A DNA stretch of 64,000 nucleotides from Halalkaliarchaeum desulfuricum. Lineage in GTDB: Archaea > Halobacteriota > Halobacteria > Halobacteriales > Haloferacaceae. The stretch is from contig NZ_CP025066.1 in the NCBI RefSeq assembly GCF_002952775.1, positions 1,984,001-2,048,000 on the forward strand, in the 5' to 3' direction. Position numbers and translations under genes: made by a program. The notes under the pieces are model-generated. The model was not told the DNA's origin. It was given only the letters and a program-made list of their open reading frames with translations, and did no database searches. Every line of letters begins with the position of its first letter. Positions within the stretch are counted from its first letter, which is position 1. Below, piece after piece: positions 50,390-58,711 of the stretch.

Positions 50390-52216
50390 ATGACCTCGAT
50401 TCGACATCGATCGACCGATCTCGAGGGGAAACGGAGTTCAACCACCGGTATCGAAGACCCGCTGGCGTTGGCGTCGGATCTCGCGCCGGACGCGGATCGG
50501 CACCTGAAAGTGACCGACAGCATGTGTCCGGAGTGCGTCGCAGAAGGGCAGTACGGGGAGATGACCGTCCCCATGGTAGTCTACGAGGAGGACGGCGAAA
50601 TCCGGCTGGCGAAAGAGTGTGAAGACCACGGAACCGTCCGGGACGTTTACTGGAGCGACGCCCACATGTATTATCGGGCCCGGGAGTGGGCCGAGTTCGA
50701 CGACCACCTCGACTCCCAGCACGTCACTCCGGATGACGGTGTCTCGTGCCCGACGGACTGTGGACTGTGTCCGCTGCACAAGTCACACACAGGGCTCGGA
50801 AACATCACGGTATCCAATCGCTGTGATCTCAGTTGCTGGTACTGTTTCTTTTACGCCCGGGAGGACGACCCGATCTACGAGCCGACGATCGACCAGATTC
50901 GAGAAATGGTGCGGTCGATGACATCCGAGGAGCCGATCGGCACCAACGCGATCCAGATCACCGGTGGCGAGCCCACGTTGCGTGACGACATCGTCGAGGT
51001 CGTCGAGGCGGTCGCCGAGGAGGTCGATCACATCCAGTTGAACACCCACAGTGGCCGTCTCGCCGGAAACGTGGACCTGGCGCGGGACCTGCGAGACGCG
51101 GGCGTAAACACGATCTATACCAGCTTCGACGGGGTCAGTCCGGAGACGAACGTCAAGAACTACTGGGAGATGCCCGAGGCGATCCGGACCTACCGGGAGG
51201 CGGACCTGCCGGTCGTTCTCGTGCCGACGCTCATCGGCGGGTACAACATCGCGGAGGTGGGCGAGATACTCAGGTTCGCGGCCGCAAATTCGGAGACGAT
51301 CCGGGGCGTGAACTTTCAGCCGGTGTCACTCGTCGGCCGGATGCCCGACCACGAACGACACGAACAACGGATGACGATCCCCGATGCGATCCACGCCATC
51401 GAGGAGGGAACTGACGGTCAAATTCCTGCAGACGCCTGGTATCCGATCCCGAGCGTCCTTCCAGTCTCGGAGTTCGCCAAAACCTGGAACGACGCCCCGC
51501 TGTATGAGCTCTCGAATCACTTCGCCTGTGGCATGGCGACCTACGTCTATGAGGACGGTGATTCCCTCGTCCCTATCACGGACTTCTTCGAGGTCGGCCC
51601 GTTCCTCCAGGCGCTCCGGGAGATCGCGGATGCATACGAGGAACCGTTGTCGAGATTCGAGCGGAGCCGGGTCGGTGCGCGGTTGGCCTGGGAACTCTAC
51701 CAGGCGGTCGACAGGGGTGCCCAACCCGAGAACGTCCAGATCGGGAAGTGGTTGCTCGAAGCGCTTACTGCAGGCACGTACGAGGGATTGGTGGAGTTCC
51801 ACGAGAACTCGCTGTTTCTCGGCATGATGCACTTCATGGACCCGTACAACTACGACGTCGATCGGGTGCAACGATGTGACGTTCACTACGGAATGCCCGA
51901 CGGTCGGGTAGTTCCGTTCTGTGCGTATAACGTCATCCCGGACCTGTATCGGGACACAACCCAAGAGGAGTACGCAGTGACGGCCGAGGAGTGGGCTGAC
52001 CGCGAGTATGCGACTCTCACCGACTCCGACGCGCCGGACCGAACACGACTCCGCTCGGAGATGGTCACGGGCCGCGAGGAGGACGAGGAGTTCCTCCGGG
52101 AAGGGCCGGGTATCTACGGGTACGACGTGAAACGACGCCGCAGGATCGACGAGGACGATCAGTCACGAATTCGTGAGACGTATCGTCGAGCTATCGAGGA
52201 TCTCGAACCGGTGTAG
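50390..52216 (+). CDS. radical SAM protein, tetraether lipid synthase (Tes)-like
   Basis: A 608-residue radical SAM enzyme. The [4Fe-4S]-SAM motif is CDLSCWYC (C145, C149, C152). Extra cysteines lie in CPEC (46, 49), C77 and CPTDCGLCPLH (C120, C124, C127), with ITGGEPTLRDD in the core. The CGLCPLHKSHT segment and extra clusters match the MJ0619/Tes family, which couples two archaeol chains into GDGT tetraethers or macrocyclic archaeol. Most haloarchaea make only diethers, so the actual product here is uncertain. The C-terminal 150 residues have CDVHYGMPDGRVVPFCAYN with further Cys. No partner genes are seen beside it. Confidence 0.75.
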   Translation: MTSIRHRSTDLEGKRSSTTGIEDPLALASDLAPDADRHLKVTDSMCPECVAEGQYGEMTVPMVVYEEDGEIRLAKECEDHGTVRDVYWSDAHMYYRAREWAEFDDHLDSQHVTPDDGVSCPTDCGLCPLHKSHTGLGNITVSNRCDLSCWYCFFYAREDDPIYEPTIDQIREMVRSMTSEEPIGTNAIQITGGEPTLRDDIVEVVEAVAEEVDHIQLNTHSGRLAGNVDLARDLRDAGVNTIYTSFDGVSPETNVKNYWEMPEAIRTYREADLPVVLVPTLIGGYNIAEVGEILRFAAANSETIRGVNFQPVSLVGRMPDHERHEQRMTIPDAIHAIEEGTDGQIPADAWYPIPSVLPVSEFAKTWNDAPLYELSNHFACGMATYVYEDGDSLVPITDFFEVGPFLQALREIADAYEEPLSRFERSRVGARLAWELYQAVDRGAQPENVQIGKWLLEALTAGTYEGLVEFHENSLFLGMMHFMDPYNYDVDRVQRCDVHYGMPDGRVVPFCAYNVIPDLYRDTTQEEYAVTAEEWADREYATLTDSDAPDRTRLRSEMVTGREEDEEFLREGPGIYGYDVKRRRRIDEDDQSRIRETYRRAIEDLEPV

Positions 52217-52295
52217 CAACTGACGAAGTGTGGACCTGCAGATCCTCAGGTGACGACCCAGAAGGGGAATTGCGGGGAGAAACGAGTCTGCGAGC

Positions 52296-54665
52296 CTACG
52301 AATCACCGGGACTGATTCGTGACAGACGGAGCGCGTTCCCGGTGACGGCAACCGTCATGCCGGCGTCGCCGATCAACACCGCCGCCCACACGGGTACCAG
52401 GCCGAACGGGACGCCAGCGGCCAGCGCCGCCTTCGCTGCGAGGCTCGACCAGATATTCTGTCTGATGACGCCGTTCGAGCTGTGAGACAGTTTATATAGG
52501 TATGGCAACCGCGAGAGGTCATCGCCCATGAGCGCGATGTCGGCTGTCTCGATTGCAGTATCGGTGCCGGCTGCACCCATCGCGATCCCCACGTCCGCTG
52601 TCGCCAGCGACGGGGCGTCGTTGACCCCATCGCCAACCATTGCGACGCGATCCCCCGCCTGCCTGAGCTCCTCGATCGCCGCGACCTTCCCCTCCGGGAG
52701 GAGCCCCGCTCGATACTCGTCAACGCCGACTTCGGAGGCGATCGCCCCCGCAGTCCGCTCGTTGTCGCCGGTGAGCATGACGATCCGACTGACTCCGAGC
52801 GCCCGGAGCCGGTCGACGGTGGCCTTCGCCTCCGGCCGGAGATCGTCGGCGACGGCGATCACACCCTCCAGCCCCGCTTCGGTGCCGACCAGAACCACCG
52901 TCTTGCCCTCCGACTGGAGCCGGGGAATCGTCTCCTCGAGCAGATCGAGACAGTCGTTTCGCTCGCAGATGCTCCGGCTCTTGGCGGTGACGACCCCACC
53001 GTCGGTGGCGGCGTGGACGTGGGTCAGGTCGAACCCGAGCTCCTCGAAGAGTCCGGGCTTGCCGGCGTAATGTCTCCGTTCGCCGACGGTCGCTTCGACT
53101 CCTTTGCCGGTGAGGCTCTCGAAGTCGCCGACTGGTGGTCGATCGATCCCACGGTCGGCGGCGTGCTCGACGATCGCCTCCCCGATCGGATGCTCCGACC
53201 GGGATTCGATCCCCCGGGCACACCGGAGGACGTCCGACTCGCTGTGGCCGTTCAGGGGGACGACGTCGGTGACGACCAGTTCCCCTTTCGTGAGGGTGCC
53301 GGTCTTGTCGAGGGCGATGGCGTCGATCTCACCCATCGTCTCGAGGTGATTGCCTCCCTTGATGAGGACGCCGTTCTTGGCGGCGCTGGTGATCCCGGAG
53401 ACGACCGAGACGGGCGTTGAGATGACGAACGCACACGGACATGCGAGCACCAGAAGCGTCAGTCCGTAGAGGAACCAGATCTCCCAGGCGCCCGGGAACG
53501 TGTAGCTGTAGCCGGCGAGAAGTTCGACAGTCAGCCCGTCGGCGATCAAAAGCGGCGGGACGATCGCCGTGAAGATCGCCAGCGCGACCACAATCGGGGT
53601 GTAATATCCCGCGAACCGGTCGACGAACTGCTCGCGCTCGGTCCTGTTCGCCCGGGCGGCCTCCACCAGCTGGATGATCCGCGAGAGGGTGTTCTCGGCG
53701 GCTTCGGCGGTGACTTCGACCTCCAGGTAGCCCGACTCGTTGATCGTGCCCGCGAACACCTCGTCGCCGGGCATCTTGTCTACCGGCACCGACTCGCCGG
53801 TGATCGGCGCCTGGTTGACGGCGCTTTCTCCGGCCTGGACGGTCCCGTCCATCGGGATCTTCTCGCCGGGGCGAACGATCGCGACGTCGCCGACGCGGAC
53901 GTCCTCGACGGGGATCGTGAGCTCTTCGCCGTCCCGCCTGACCGTCGCCTCGTCCGGCGAGAGGTTCAAAAGCTCCCGCAGCGAGTTTCGAGCCCTGTCG
54001 ATGGAGTACTGTTCGAGCAGTTCCGCCACGCTGAACAGGAACGAAAGCAGCGCCGCCTCCAGGTACAGCCCGGCTCCGAAGCCGAAACTGGCGAGCAGCG
54101 CGCCGATGATCGCGATCGAGATCAGCAGGTCGATGTCGAGACTCCGGTTTCGGGCCGAATAGTATCCGTTTTTGAGGATGGTCTCCCCGGCGGCCGCCGT
54201 CACCGCGAGGAACAGCAGATCCGCAACCAGGAGGTCCCGTCCCAGCACGGCGAGGATCTCGGCGTTCGCCCCCGACATCGGGAACTCGACGAGCAGCCCG
54301 ACGAGCGCGAAGATTCCGCTGACCCACGTTTTGATCGCGCGCTCGCTCCACCAGACGCTGTCGGGGTCGGTGATTACGCGGTTCGTTCCGTCCCCGTCCC
54401 GGTGGTCGCCGTCTCCGACGCCCGGGATCGGAACCGACGAGTCGACGATGTTGTAGCCCGCACCTCTCACGGCGTCGGCGATCTCCGATGGCGACCATTC
54501 GTCGGGGTCGTACCGGACGATTACCTTCCCAGCAGTCGGGCGGGTTTCGTAGGCGACGCCACCGAGTCGGTCGAGGGCGTTGGAAACCTTGCCGGCACAC
54601 GATGGACAGTCCATCTCCGGGACCTCGAGTTCGAGGCGTTCGGTCCCGTCGTCTACGGTAGTCAT
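52296..54665 (-). CDS. Zn2+/Cd2+-type P1B ATPase
   Basis: A 789-residue heavy-metal ATPase. HMA domain with MDCPSC (C20, C23) at the N-terminus, metal-site ACPCAFVIS near 407, DKTGTLT near 451, GDGVNDAPSL near 675 and the terminal DAGMTVAVTGNALRL near 764. The Asp in the last helix (as in Escherichia coli ZntA) indicates Zn2+, Cd2+ or Pb2+ export rather than Cu+. It is thus functionally distinct from the copper-type ATPase at 14.6 kb. It is convergent with the Tes-like gene. Regulator not seen nearby. Confidence 0.9.
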   Translation of the reverse strand: MTTVDDGTERLELEVPEMDCPSCAGKVSNALDRLGGVAYETRPTAGKVIVRYDPDEWSPSEIADAVRGAGYNIVDSSVPIPGVGDGDHRDGDGTNRVITDPDSVWWSERAIKTWVSGIFALVGLLVEFPMSGANAEILAVLGRDLLVADLLFLAVTAAAGETILKNGYYSARNRSLDIDLLISIAIIGALLASFGFGAGLYLEAALLSFLFSVAELLEQYSIDRARNSLRELLNLSPDEATVRRDGEELTIPVEDVRVGDVAIVRPGEKIPMDGTVQAGESAVNQAPITGESVPVDKMPGDEVFAGTINESGYLEVEVTAEAAENTLSRIIQLVEAARANRTEREQFVDRFAGYYTPIVVALAIFTAIVPPLLIADGLTVELLAGYSYTFPGAWEIWFLYGLTLLVLACPCAFVISTPVSVVSGITSAAKNGVLIKGGNHLETMGEIDAIALDKTGTLTKGELVVTDVVPLNGHSESDVLRCARGIESRSEHPIGEAIVEHAADRGIDRPPVGDFESLTGKGVEATVGERRHYAGKPGLFEELGFDLTHVHAATDGGVVTAKSRSICERNDCLDLLEETIPRLQSEGKTVVLVGTEAGLEGVIAVADDLRPEAKATVDRLRALGVSRIVMLTGDNERTAGAIASEVGVDEYRAGLLPEGKVAAIEELRQAGDRVAMVGDGVNDAPSLATADVGIAMGAAGTDTAIETADIALMGDDLSRLPYLYKLSHSSNGVIRQNIWSSLAAKAALAAGVPFGLVPVWAAVLIGDAGMTVAVTGNALRLSRISPGDS

Positions 54666-54782
54666 CTATCGACGCTTGGGGACGGGGTCTTATTAATCGA
54701 GCTATTATCGCTTAAGTACTCATTGTTAAATCCCGGTTGTCCGCAGGCGATTGAGCGAAGCGAACGATCGCGGTTCAGGTTG

Positions 54783-54801
54783 ATGTACGCCCGGAACACT
54801 A
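54783..54801. repeat. 19-bp exact direct repeat (copy 1; copy 2 at 57232-57250)
   Basis: ATGTACGCCCGGAACACTA occurs here and at 57232-57250 in the same orientation. The first copy is 36 bases before the left end structure of the IS605-type element. A shared remnant of a mobile element is the simplest reading. Confidence 0.8.
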
Positions 54802-54836
54802 CCTGGCGAGTTTCTACAGAGAAAGCAGGCAGAGTG

Positions 54837-54911
54837 CCTCGGGGTCGTCCGAAAATCAGAGATTTTCGGGATCACGAGAATCTCCGATTCTCGAACGACT
54901 TGACCCCGAGG
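54837..54911 (+). other. three-stem structure at the left end of the IS605-type element
   Basis: Outer stem CCTCGGGGTC (54837-54846) with GACCCCGAGG (54902-54911); hairpin 1 CCGAAAATC with GATTTTCGG (54849-54869, loop AGA); hairpin 2 CGAGAATC with GATTCTCG (54875-54893, loop TCC). Junction bases GT, GATCA and AACGACTT. All stems pair without mismatch. It is followed by GGGTGAATGCCGTAAGC and the end of tnpA. Confidence 0.7.
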
Positions 54912-54930
54912 GTGAATGCCGTAAGCTCTA

Positions 54931-55235
54931 TTAGACGTGTTCAGTACGTTCGATATACTGTTCAATCGTCTGGCTAGATACCTCACCAGCCGTTCCAATG
55001 TAGTACGACTCTTCCCAGAATCCACCACCCCAGAAGTAGTTTTCCAAAAGAGATTCGTGTTGCTGCCACATCTCTCTGGCTGTACTGCTCTTGATTTTCC
55101 GTGCAATCTCGCTCGGGGAATTCTTCGGATGTGCTGAAACAAACAGATGTACGTGGTCGGGCGAGATATGCAACGATAATATCTCGTAGTTGTACTCGTC
55201 ACACACCTCTCTGAACGATGTATCTAACGACTGTT
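54931..55235 (-). pseudogene. tnpA: IS200-type transposase TnpA, 5' truncated
   Basis: About 95 C-terminal residues remain, from FREVCDEYNYEILSLHISPD to YIERTEHV. The HUH motif is HVHLF and the catalytic tyrosine is in EESYYIGTAG, so both active-site parts persist. The N-terminal third (the usual YNLNYHIVW-type strand) is gone: just upstream the sequence joins tnpB on the other strand. The reading frame runs on to an ATG at 55296, but those residues are antisense to tnpB. Without the missing beta strand the protein is unlikely to fold. Confidence 0.82.
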
Positions 55236-56140
55236 CTATCGGCACTGCTGAGGCACTTGTTCGAGATGGACGCGAAGAATTGCACGTCACCGTCACGAAT
55301 GAAACTGCTGAAGTTGGGACACAAACAGCGGCAGAAACGGTTGTTGGCGTCGATATTAATGAAGACTGTGTTGCGCTGGCGGCACTGACTGAACACGGAA
55401 TCGAAGACTCAATTGTTCTCGACTACCCGGAAATCAAGGAACAACGCCACCGCTACTTCACGATGCGGAAGCGGATGCAGGAAGCCGGACAGACTGCGTT
55501 CAACGGCGTGTTCCGCGACAAGGAGCAACGGTTCGTTCACGACCAGCTACACACGGTTTCACGGCGTGTAGTCGAGTGGATTCAGCGGTTCGACAGTCCC
55601 GTGATTGTCTTTGAAGACCTCAAAGACATGAGAGACGACATTGAGTACGGGACTCGAATGAACCGCCGTCTTCACTCACTTCCGTTCGCCAAACTTCGGG
55701 ATTTCATCACGTACAAGGCCGCATGGAAGTGTATCCCGTCAGATGACGTTAACCCTGAGTACACCAGCCAACGGTGTCCGGTCTGTGGACACACAGAGCG
55801 AGCGAACCGCCACAAGAAGCGGTTCAAATGCTGTGAGTGCAAACATCAAGACCACGCTGACCGTGGTGCTGGTATCAGTGTCGCGCAGAAGTGGCTGAGA
55901 AAGCAAGCGGACAGAAATGTGCCTGCTCTCAACACACTCCCGCAGGTGCGGAAATGGGAGTTGCGACGGCAGGCATCGGGGCCTGTGGACGGCCCGACCG
56001 TGACCCACCACACCGTTGAAGGCCATCAGACCGAGGGTGTGTCGGGTGTGTCCGACCAATCCACGGGAAGAAGCTCCGGGGTCGTACGGAAGACACAGTC
56101 TTCCGTGATGACGAGAGACGAAGTCTCTCGAACCACTTGA
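55236..56140 (+). pseudogene. tnpB: TnpB nuclease, 5' truncated
   Basis: About 300 C-terminal residues remain. The RuvC-like catalytic residues are present: Asp in VVGVDINEDC, Glu in VIVFEDLKDMRD and Asp in DHADRGAGIS, together with the zinc finger CPVC...CCEC. The N-terminal 150 or so residues (WED/REC part) are lacking, and the frame begins in the sequence joined to tnpA. TnpB is an RNA-guided nuclease whose guide RNA arises from the 3' end of its own gene, which here forms the three-stem structure ending at 56149. The stop TGA is part of that structure. Confidence 0.82.
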
Positions 56141-56149
56141 CCCCGGAGC
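56073..56149 (+). other. three-stem structure at the right end (tnpB 3' end)
   Basis: Outer stem GCTCCGGGGTC (56073-56083) with GACCCCGGAGC (56139-56149); hairpin 1 ACGGAAGAC with GTCTTCCGT (56086-56106, loop ACA); hairpin 2 CGAGAGAC with GTCTCTCG (56112-56130, loop GAA). Junctions GT, GATGA and AACCACTT. It has the same stem lengths and junctions as the copy at 54837-54911 and overlaps the tnpB stop codon, where TnpB guide-RNA scaffolds normally lie. Confidence 0.72.
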
Positions 56150-56220
56150 AGCTCACTAGTAGTCTTGGTAATCCGTTCCGAAGACGGCCCTACCGCTGAT
56201 CCCCCAATAGTATGTACCGA

Positions 56221-56469
56221 TCAGAGAATCTCGTCGATCCAGTCACACCACGACTGAAAATCGTTTGCACCACACTGAGTAGCGATGCTGCGTAATGTGT
56301 CACCACTGATTTCTTTTCCCATTGGAATCGTCACGTTCCGAACTTCTCCGGTTTCTGGATGTATGTATCGAAGTTTCAGATGACTACCAGCTCGGTCTAC
56401 AGGCTGGTACCCCATCTCTGTGAGAGCGTTCACGAGTTCACGGGATGAATACGGGGGAGCCACAGTCAC
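56221..56469 (-). CDS. hicA: HicA-like mRNA interferase toxin
   Basis: An 82-residue protein of the HicA/YcfA dsRBD-like fold. The catalytic His is in DRAGSHLKLRYIHPETG, and VTIPMGKEISGDTLRSIATQ is the usual second half. HicA toxins cleave mRNA. The start overlaps the upstream hicB by four bases (ATGA), so the order is antitoxin then toxin. The long C-terminal end (ANDFQSWCDWIDEIL) is unusual for short HicA but not rare in haloarchaea. Confidence 0.82.
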   Translation of the reverse strand: MTVAPPYSSRELVNALTEMGYQPVDRAGSHLKLRYIHPETGEVRNVTIPMGKEISGDTLRSIATQCGANDFQSWCDWIDEIL

Positions 56470-56741
56470 TCAGAGAACCAGGGGGCATCAGGTTCGCGTT
56501 GCTCGTCCGGAACTGTATCTGGGTCGAGTCCCAGGTCGCGCAGATCGGCGTCGGTTACTGGCTCACCGATTTCTCCGTTGTGCAACGCGACTGCTTCATC
56601 CAAATTCACCAGAGCTTCAGAACGAGTTTCGCCCTGACTGGCCACACCAGTCTCTTCGTCGATGGCTGACCACTCTCCGCCTTCCTCTTGGACGAGACGG
56701 ATTTCACGTCGTGGTGTCTCCGGAGCGTCAGCTTTAGCCAT
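56466..56741 (-). CDS. hicB: HicB-like antitoxin
   Basis: A 91-residue protein with the partial RNase H-like HicB fold: REIRLVQEEGGEWSAIDEET and GVASQGETRSEALVNLDEAVAL, then an acidic tail ending DEQREPDAPWFSE. It has no separate DNA-binding domain. It would bind and block HicA. The ATG at 56741 (MAKADAPETP) is used; an in-frame ATG further upstream reads through non-family sequence. Together with hicA it lies right beside the IS605-type remnant. Confidence 0.78.
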   Translation of the reverse strand: MAKADAPETPRREIRLVQEEGGEWSAIDEETGVASQGETRSEALVNLDEAVALHNGEIGEPVTDADLRDLGLDPDTVPDEQREPDAPWFSE

Positions 56742-57554
56742 ACGGCTATGTAGGTCCAATAGCGACAAAACGCTTCGGGAACGTGTTGTCACAGACAAGC
56801 GGGGATACTCAACTCGACGTCTGATTGATTATTTTCCTATCTTTGTGAGTTGACTCCACGAACCACAAACAGGTGGGGGCCCCCGACATTTACTGAAATT
56901 CTGCTGATTTGGTCATCTCTCAGCGTCAATCCTGCTGTGAGATGCGCACCTCTCCTTAGGATTCTAAAAGATACAGCGAGAGTTCCACGGGTCACCTGAC
57001 CCGTGGGTGAATCGCGTACGCTCCTCGCTGTAATCCACAGTTTTTGTTGTTTCAGTCCGTTAATTCAGGTAGGAACTCACCGTTAACAACCTCTCAAAAC
57101 CCACGCACTGAAACATGGTAAGACGTGGTGAGACGGGTGGTGTCGAGCCCGAGTAAAGGGGCTGACCTTCACGGACACAGCGGGAACGCCGGTCGTGGCC
57201 ACATGGCGAACGAAGCGCTAAGTGAGCCATAATGTACGCCCGGAACACTAACGTCCGGTCTCATCTCCGGCGGCGTGCCGCGTCGACCGGGAAACCCTCG
57301 TGCCGGGCGGTCCGCTGTGTGCCGCGGACGCGCTGTCGCGTGCCCGGGTTCGTCGCACTGTCATCGCACCCGTCCGGGTGAACTCGGGCGAGGACTTGAG
57401 GCACGCACTTATCGGTTGGTCTCCCGGCGCTTTACCTGTTTTGTCTGTCGGGCTCACGGAGAACCCCCGCGTACGTCCGATCGCGGAGGGCGTTCGAACG
57501 GCGATTTCGACGCGAACCCGAACCGACTTATGTCCCTGTAGCCCAGGTTAACCA
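56742..57554. other. 813-base stretch without a credible gene
   Basis: Short frames on both strands here lack family similarity and have Arg/Ser/Thr-rich antisense composition. Contents that can be pointed out: a GGGGGCCCCC palindrome near 56875, a nested hairpin at 56973-57031, a 19-bp repeat shared with 54783-54801, and a TATA box (GACTTATGT, 57525-57533) for asd. Part of it probably comes from decayed IS200/IS605 elements. No tRNA or known ncRNA is recognised. Confidence 0.5.
56973..57031 (+). other. nested hairpin resembling the IS605 left end
   Basis: Outer stem ACAGCGAG (56973-56980) with CTCGCTGT (57024-57031), inner hairpin CCACGGGTCA (56985-56994) with TGACCCGTGG (56997-57006). The bases after the inner hairpin, GGGTGAATCGCGTACGC, resemble GGGTGAATGCCGTAAGC after the structure at 54837-54911. 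It is likely a solo end of another element of the same family, lacking the two inner hairpins. Confidence 0.5.
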
Positions 57555-58595
57555 ATGACTGTACATGTAGGCATTCTCGGCGCCACCGGCGCCGTTGGCC
57601 AGCGATTCATCCAGCTACTCGACGAGCACCCGACGTTCGAACTCGCCGCAGTGACCGCCAGCGAAGCAAGCGCGGGCAAACGGTACGCGGAGGCTGCGAA
57701 GTGGCGCGTCGACACCCCGATCCCGGAGGAGATCGCAGACATGGAGGTCGTCGAGACGACCCCCGAGGCCGTTCCCGACGACGTCGACCTGCTGTTCTCT
57801 TCGCTCCCGTCGGGCGTCGCAAGCGACGTCGAGCCGGCGTTCCTCGAGGACGGCTACGTCGTCTCCTCGAACTCCTCGAACGACCGCATGGCGCCGGACG
57901 TGCCGCTCACGATCCCCGAGATCAATCCCGATCACCTCGGACTGATCGAAGTCCAGCGCGAGGAACGGGGCTGGGACGGTGCGCTAGTAAAAAACCCGAA
58001 CTGTTCGACGATCACGATGGTCCCGACGCTTTCGGCCCTCGACGAGTTCGGGCTCGAACGGGTTCGCGTCTCGACGTTGCAGGCGGTCTCGGGGGCGGGC
58101 TACTCCGGGGTCACCTCGATGGAGATCATCGACAACGCCCTCCCGCACATCGGCGGCGAGGAGGAGAAGATGGAAACGGAGTCCCGGAAACTCCTGGGCT
58201 CGTTCGACGGCGCCGAACTCGACCTTCACGACGCGGACGTCTCCGCCTCCTGCAACCGGATCCCGACGATCGACGGCCACCTCGAGAACGTCTTCGCCGC
58301 GCTCGCCGAGGAGCCGGACGCCGAAGAGGTCCGGGAGGCGATGCGCTCGCTGCCGGGGATCGACCTCCCCAGCGCCCCCGACCAGTTGATCCACGTCTTC
58401 GGCGAGGAGCAGCCCGACCGGCCGCAGCCGCGGCTCGACCGGACGACCGAAAACGGCATGGCGGTCGTCGCCGGCGGCGTCGAGACCACCGTCGACGGGG
58501 TGAAGTACAACTGTCTGGCCCACAACACGATCCGCGGCGCGGCGGGCGCGTCGATCCTCAACGGCGAGTTGCTGGTCGAGGAAGGTTGGATCTGA
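57555..58595 (+). CDS. asd: aspartate-semialdehyde dehydrogenase
   Basis: A 346-residue enzyme of the archaeal/fungal Asd type. NADP-binding GATGAVGQRFIQLL at the start, catalytic Cys near 150 in NPNCSTITMV, and the Arg/His region in SCNRIPTIDGHLENVF. It reduces aspartyl phosphate to the semialdehyde on the route to lysine, threonine and methionine. A TATA box 26 nt before the ATG fits a leaderless transcript. Single gene with 117 nt to larB. Confidence 0.93.
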   Translation: MTVHVGILGATGAVGQRFIQLLDEHPTFELAAVTASEASAGKRYAEAAKWRVDTPIPEEIADMEVVETTPEAVPDDVDLLFSSLPSGVASDVEPAFLEDGYVVSSNSSNDRMAPDVPLTIPEINPDHLGLIEVQREERGWDGALVKNPNCSTITMVPTLSALDEFGLERVRVSTLQAVSGAGYSGVTSMEIIDNALPHIGGEEEKMETESRKLLGSFDGAELDLHDADVSASCNRIPTIDGHLENVFAALAEEPDAEEVREAMRSLPGIDLPSAPDQLIHVFGEEQPDRPQPRLDRTTENGMAVVAGGVETTVDGVKYNCLAHNTIRGAAGASILNGELLVEEGWI

Positions 58596-58711
58596 GCAGT
58601 CTCCGAGACGCCAATCTCGATCGCAACCGGACAGGTATCCGACGCACGGTACACGCGGGCTGTCCGTCTGGTGGCGGTTAGCTTTTCACAGTCGACGCCC
58701 GGAGAGGCTGC

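Larger units (their letters stand above)
54837..56149. mobile_element. decayed IS200/IS605-type element
   Basis: A divergent tnpA (minus) and tnpB (plus) pair in which both 5' ends are missing, bounded on both sides by the same three-stem structure. The layout, with tnpA pointing left and tnpB right, fits the divergent organisation of the IS608-type. Exact ends cannot be fixed from one copy. It cannot mobilise itself, because TnpA lacks its start. Confidence 0.7.

Noticed and set aside
54402-54977. 191-codon plus-strand frame over the start of the Zn ATPase and the IS605 end
   Set aside because: Antisense to the ATPase gene for half its length, and the remainder reads through the three-stem structure.
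57060-57248. 62-codon frame on the minus strand
   Set aside because: Arg/Ser-rich, no similarity, overlaps a repeat shared with an IS remnant.
57251-57540. Possible structured RNA (RNase P or SRP RNA) upstream of asd
   Set aside because: I could not find the conserved sequence elements of either RNA; only generic GC-rich inverted repeats are visible.
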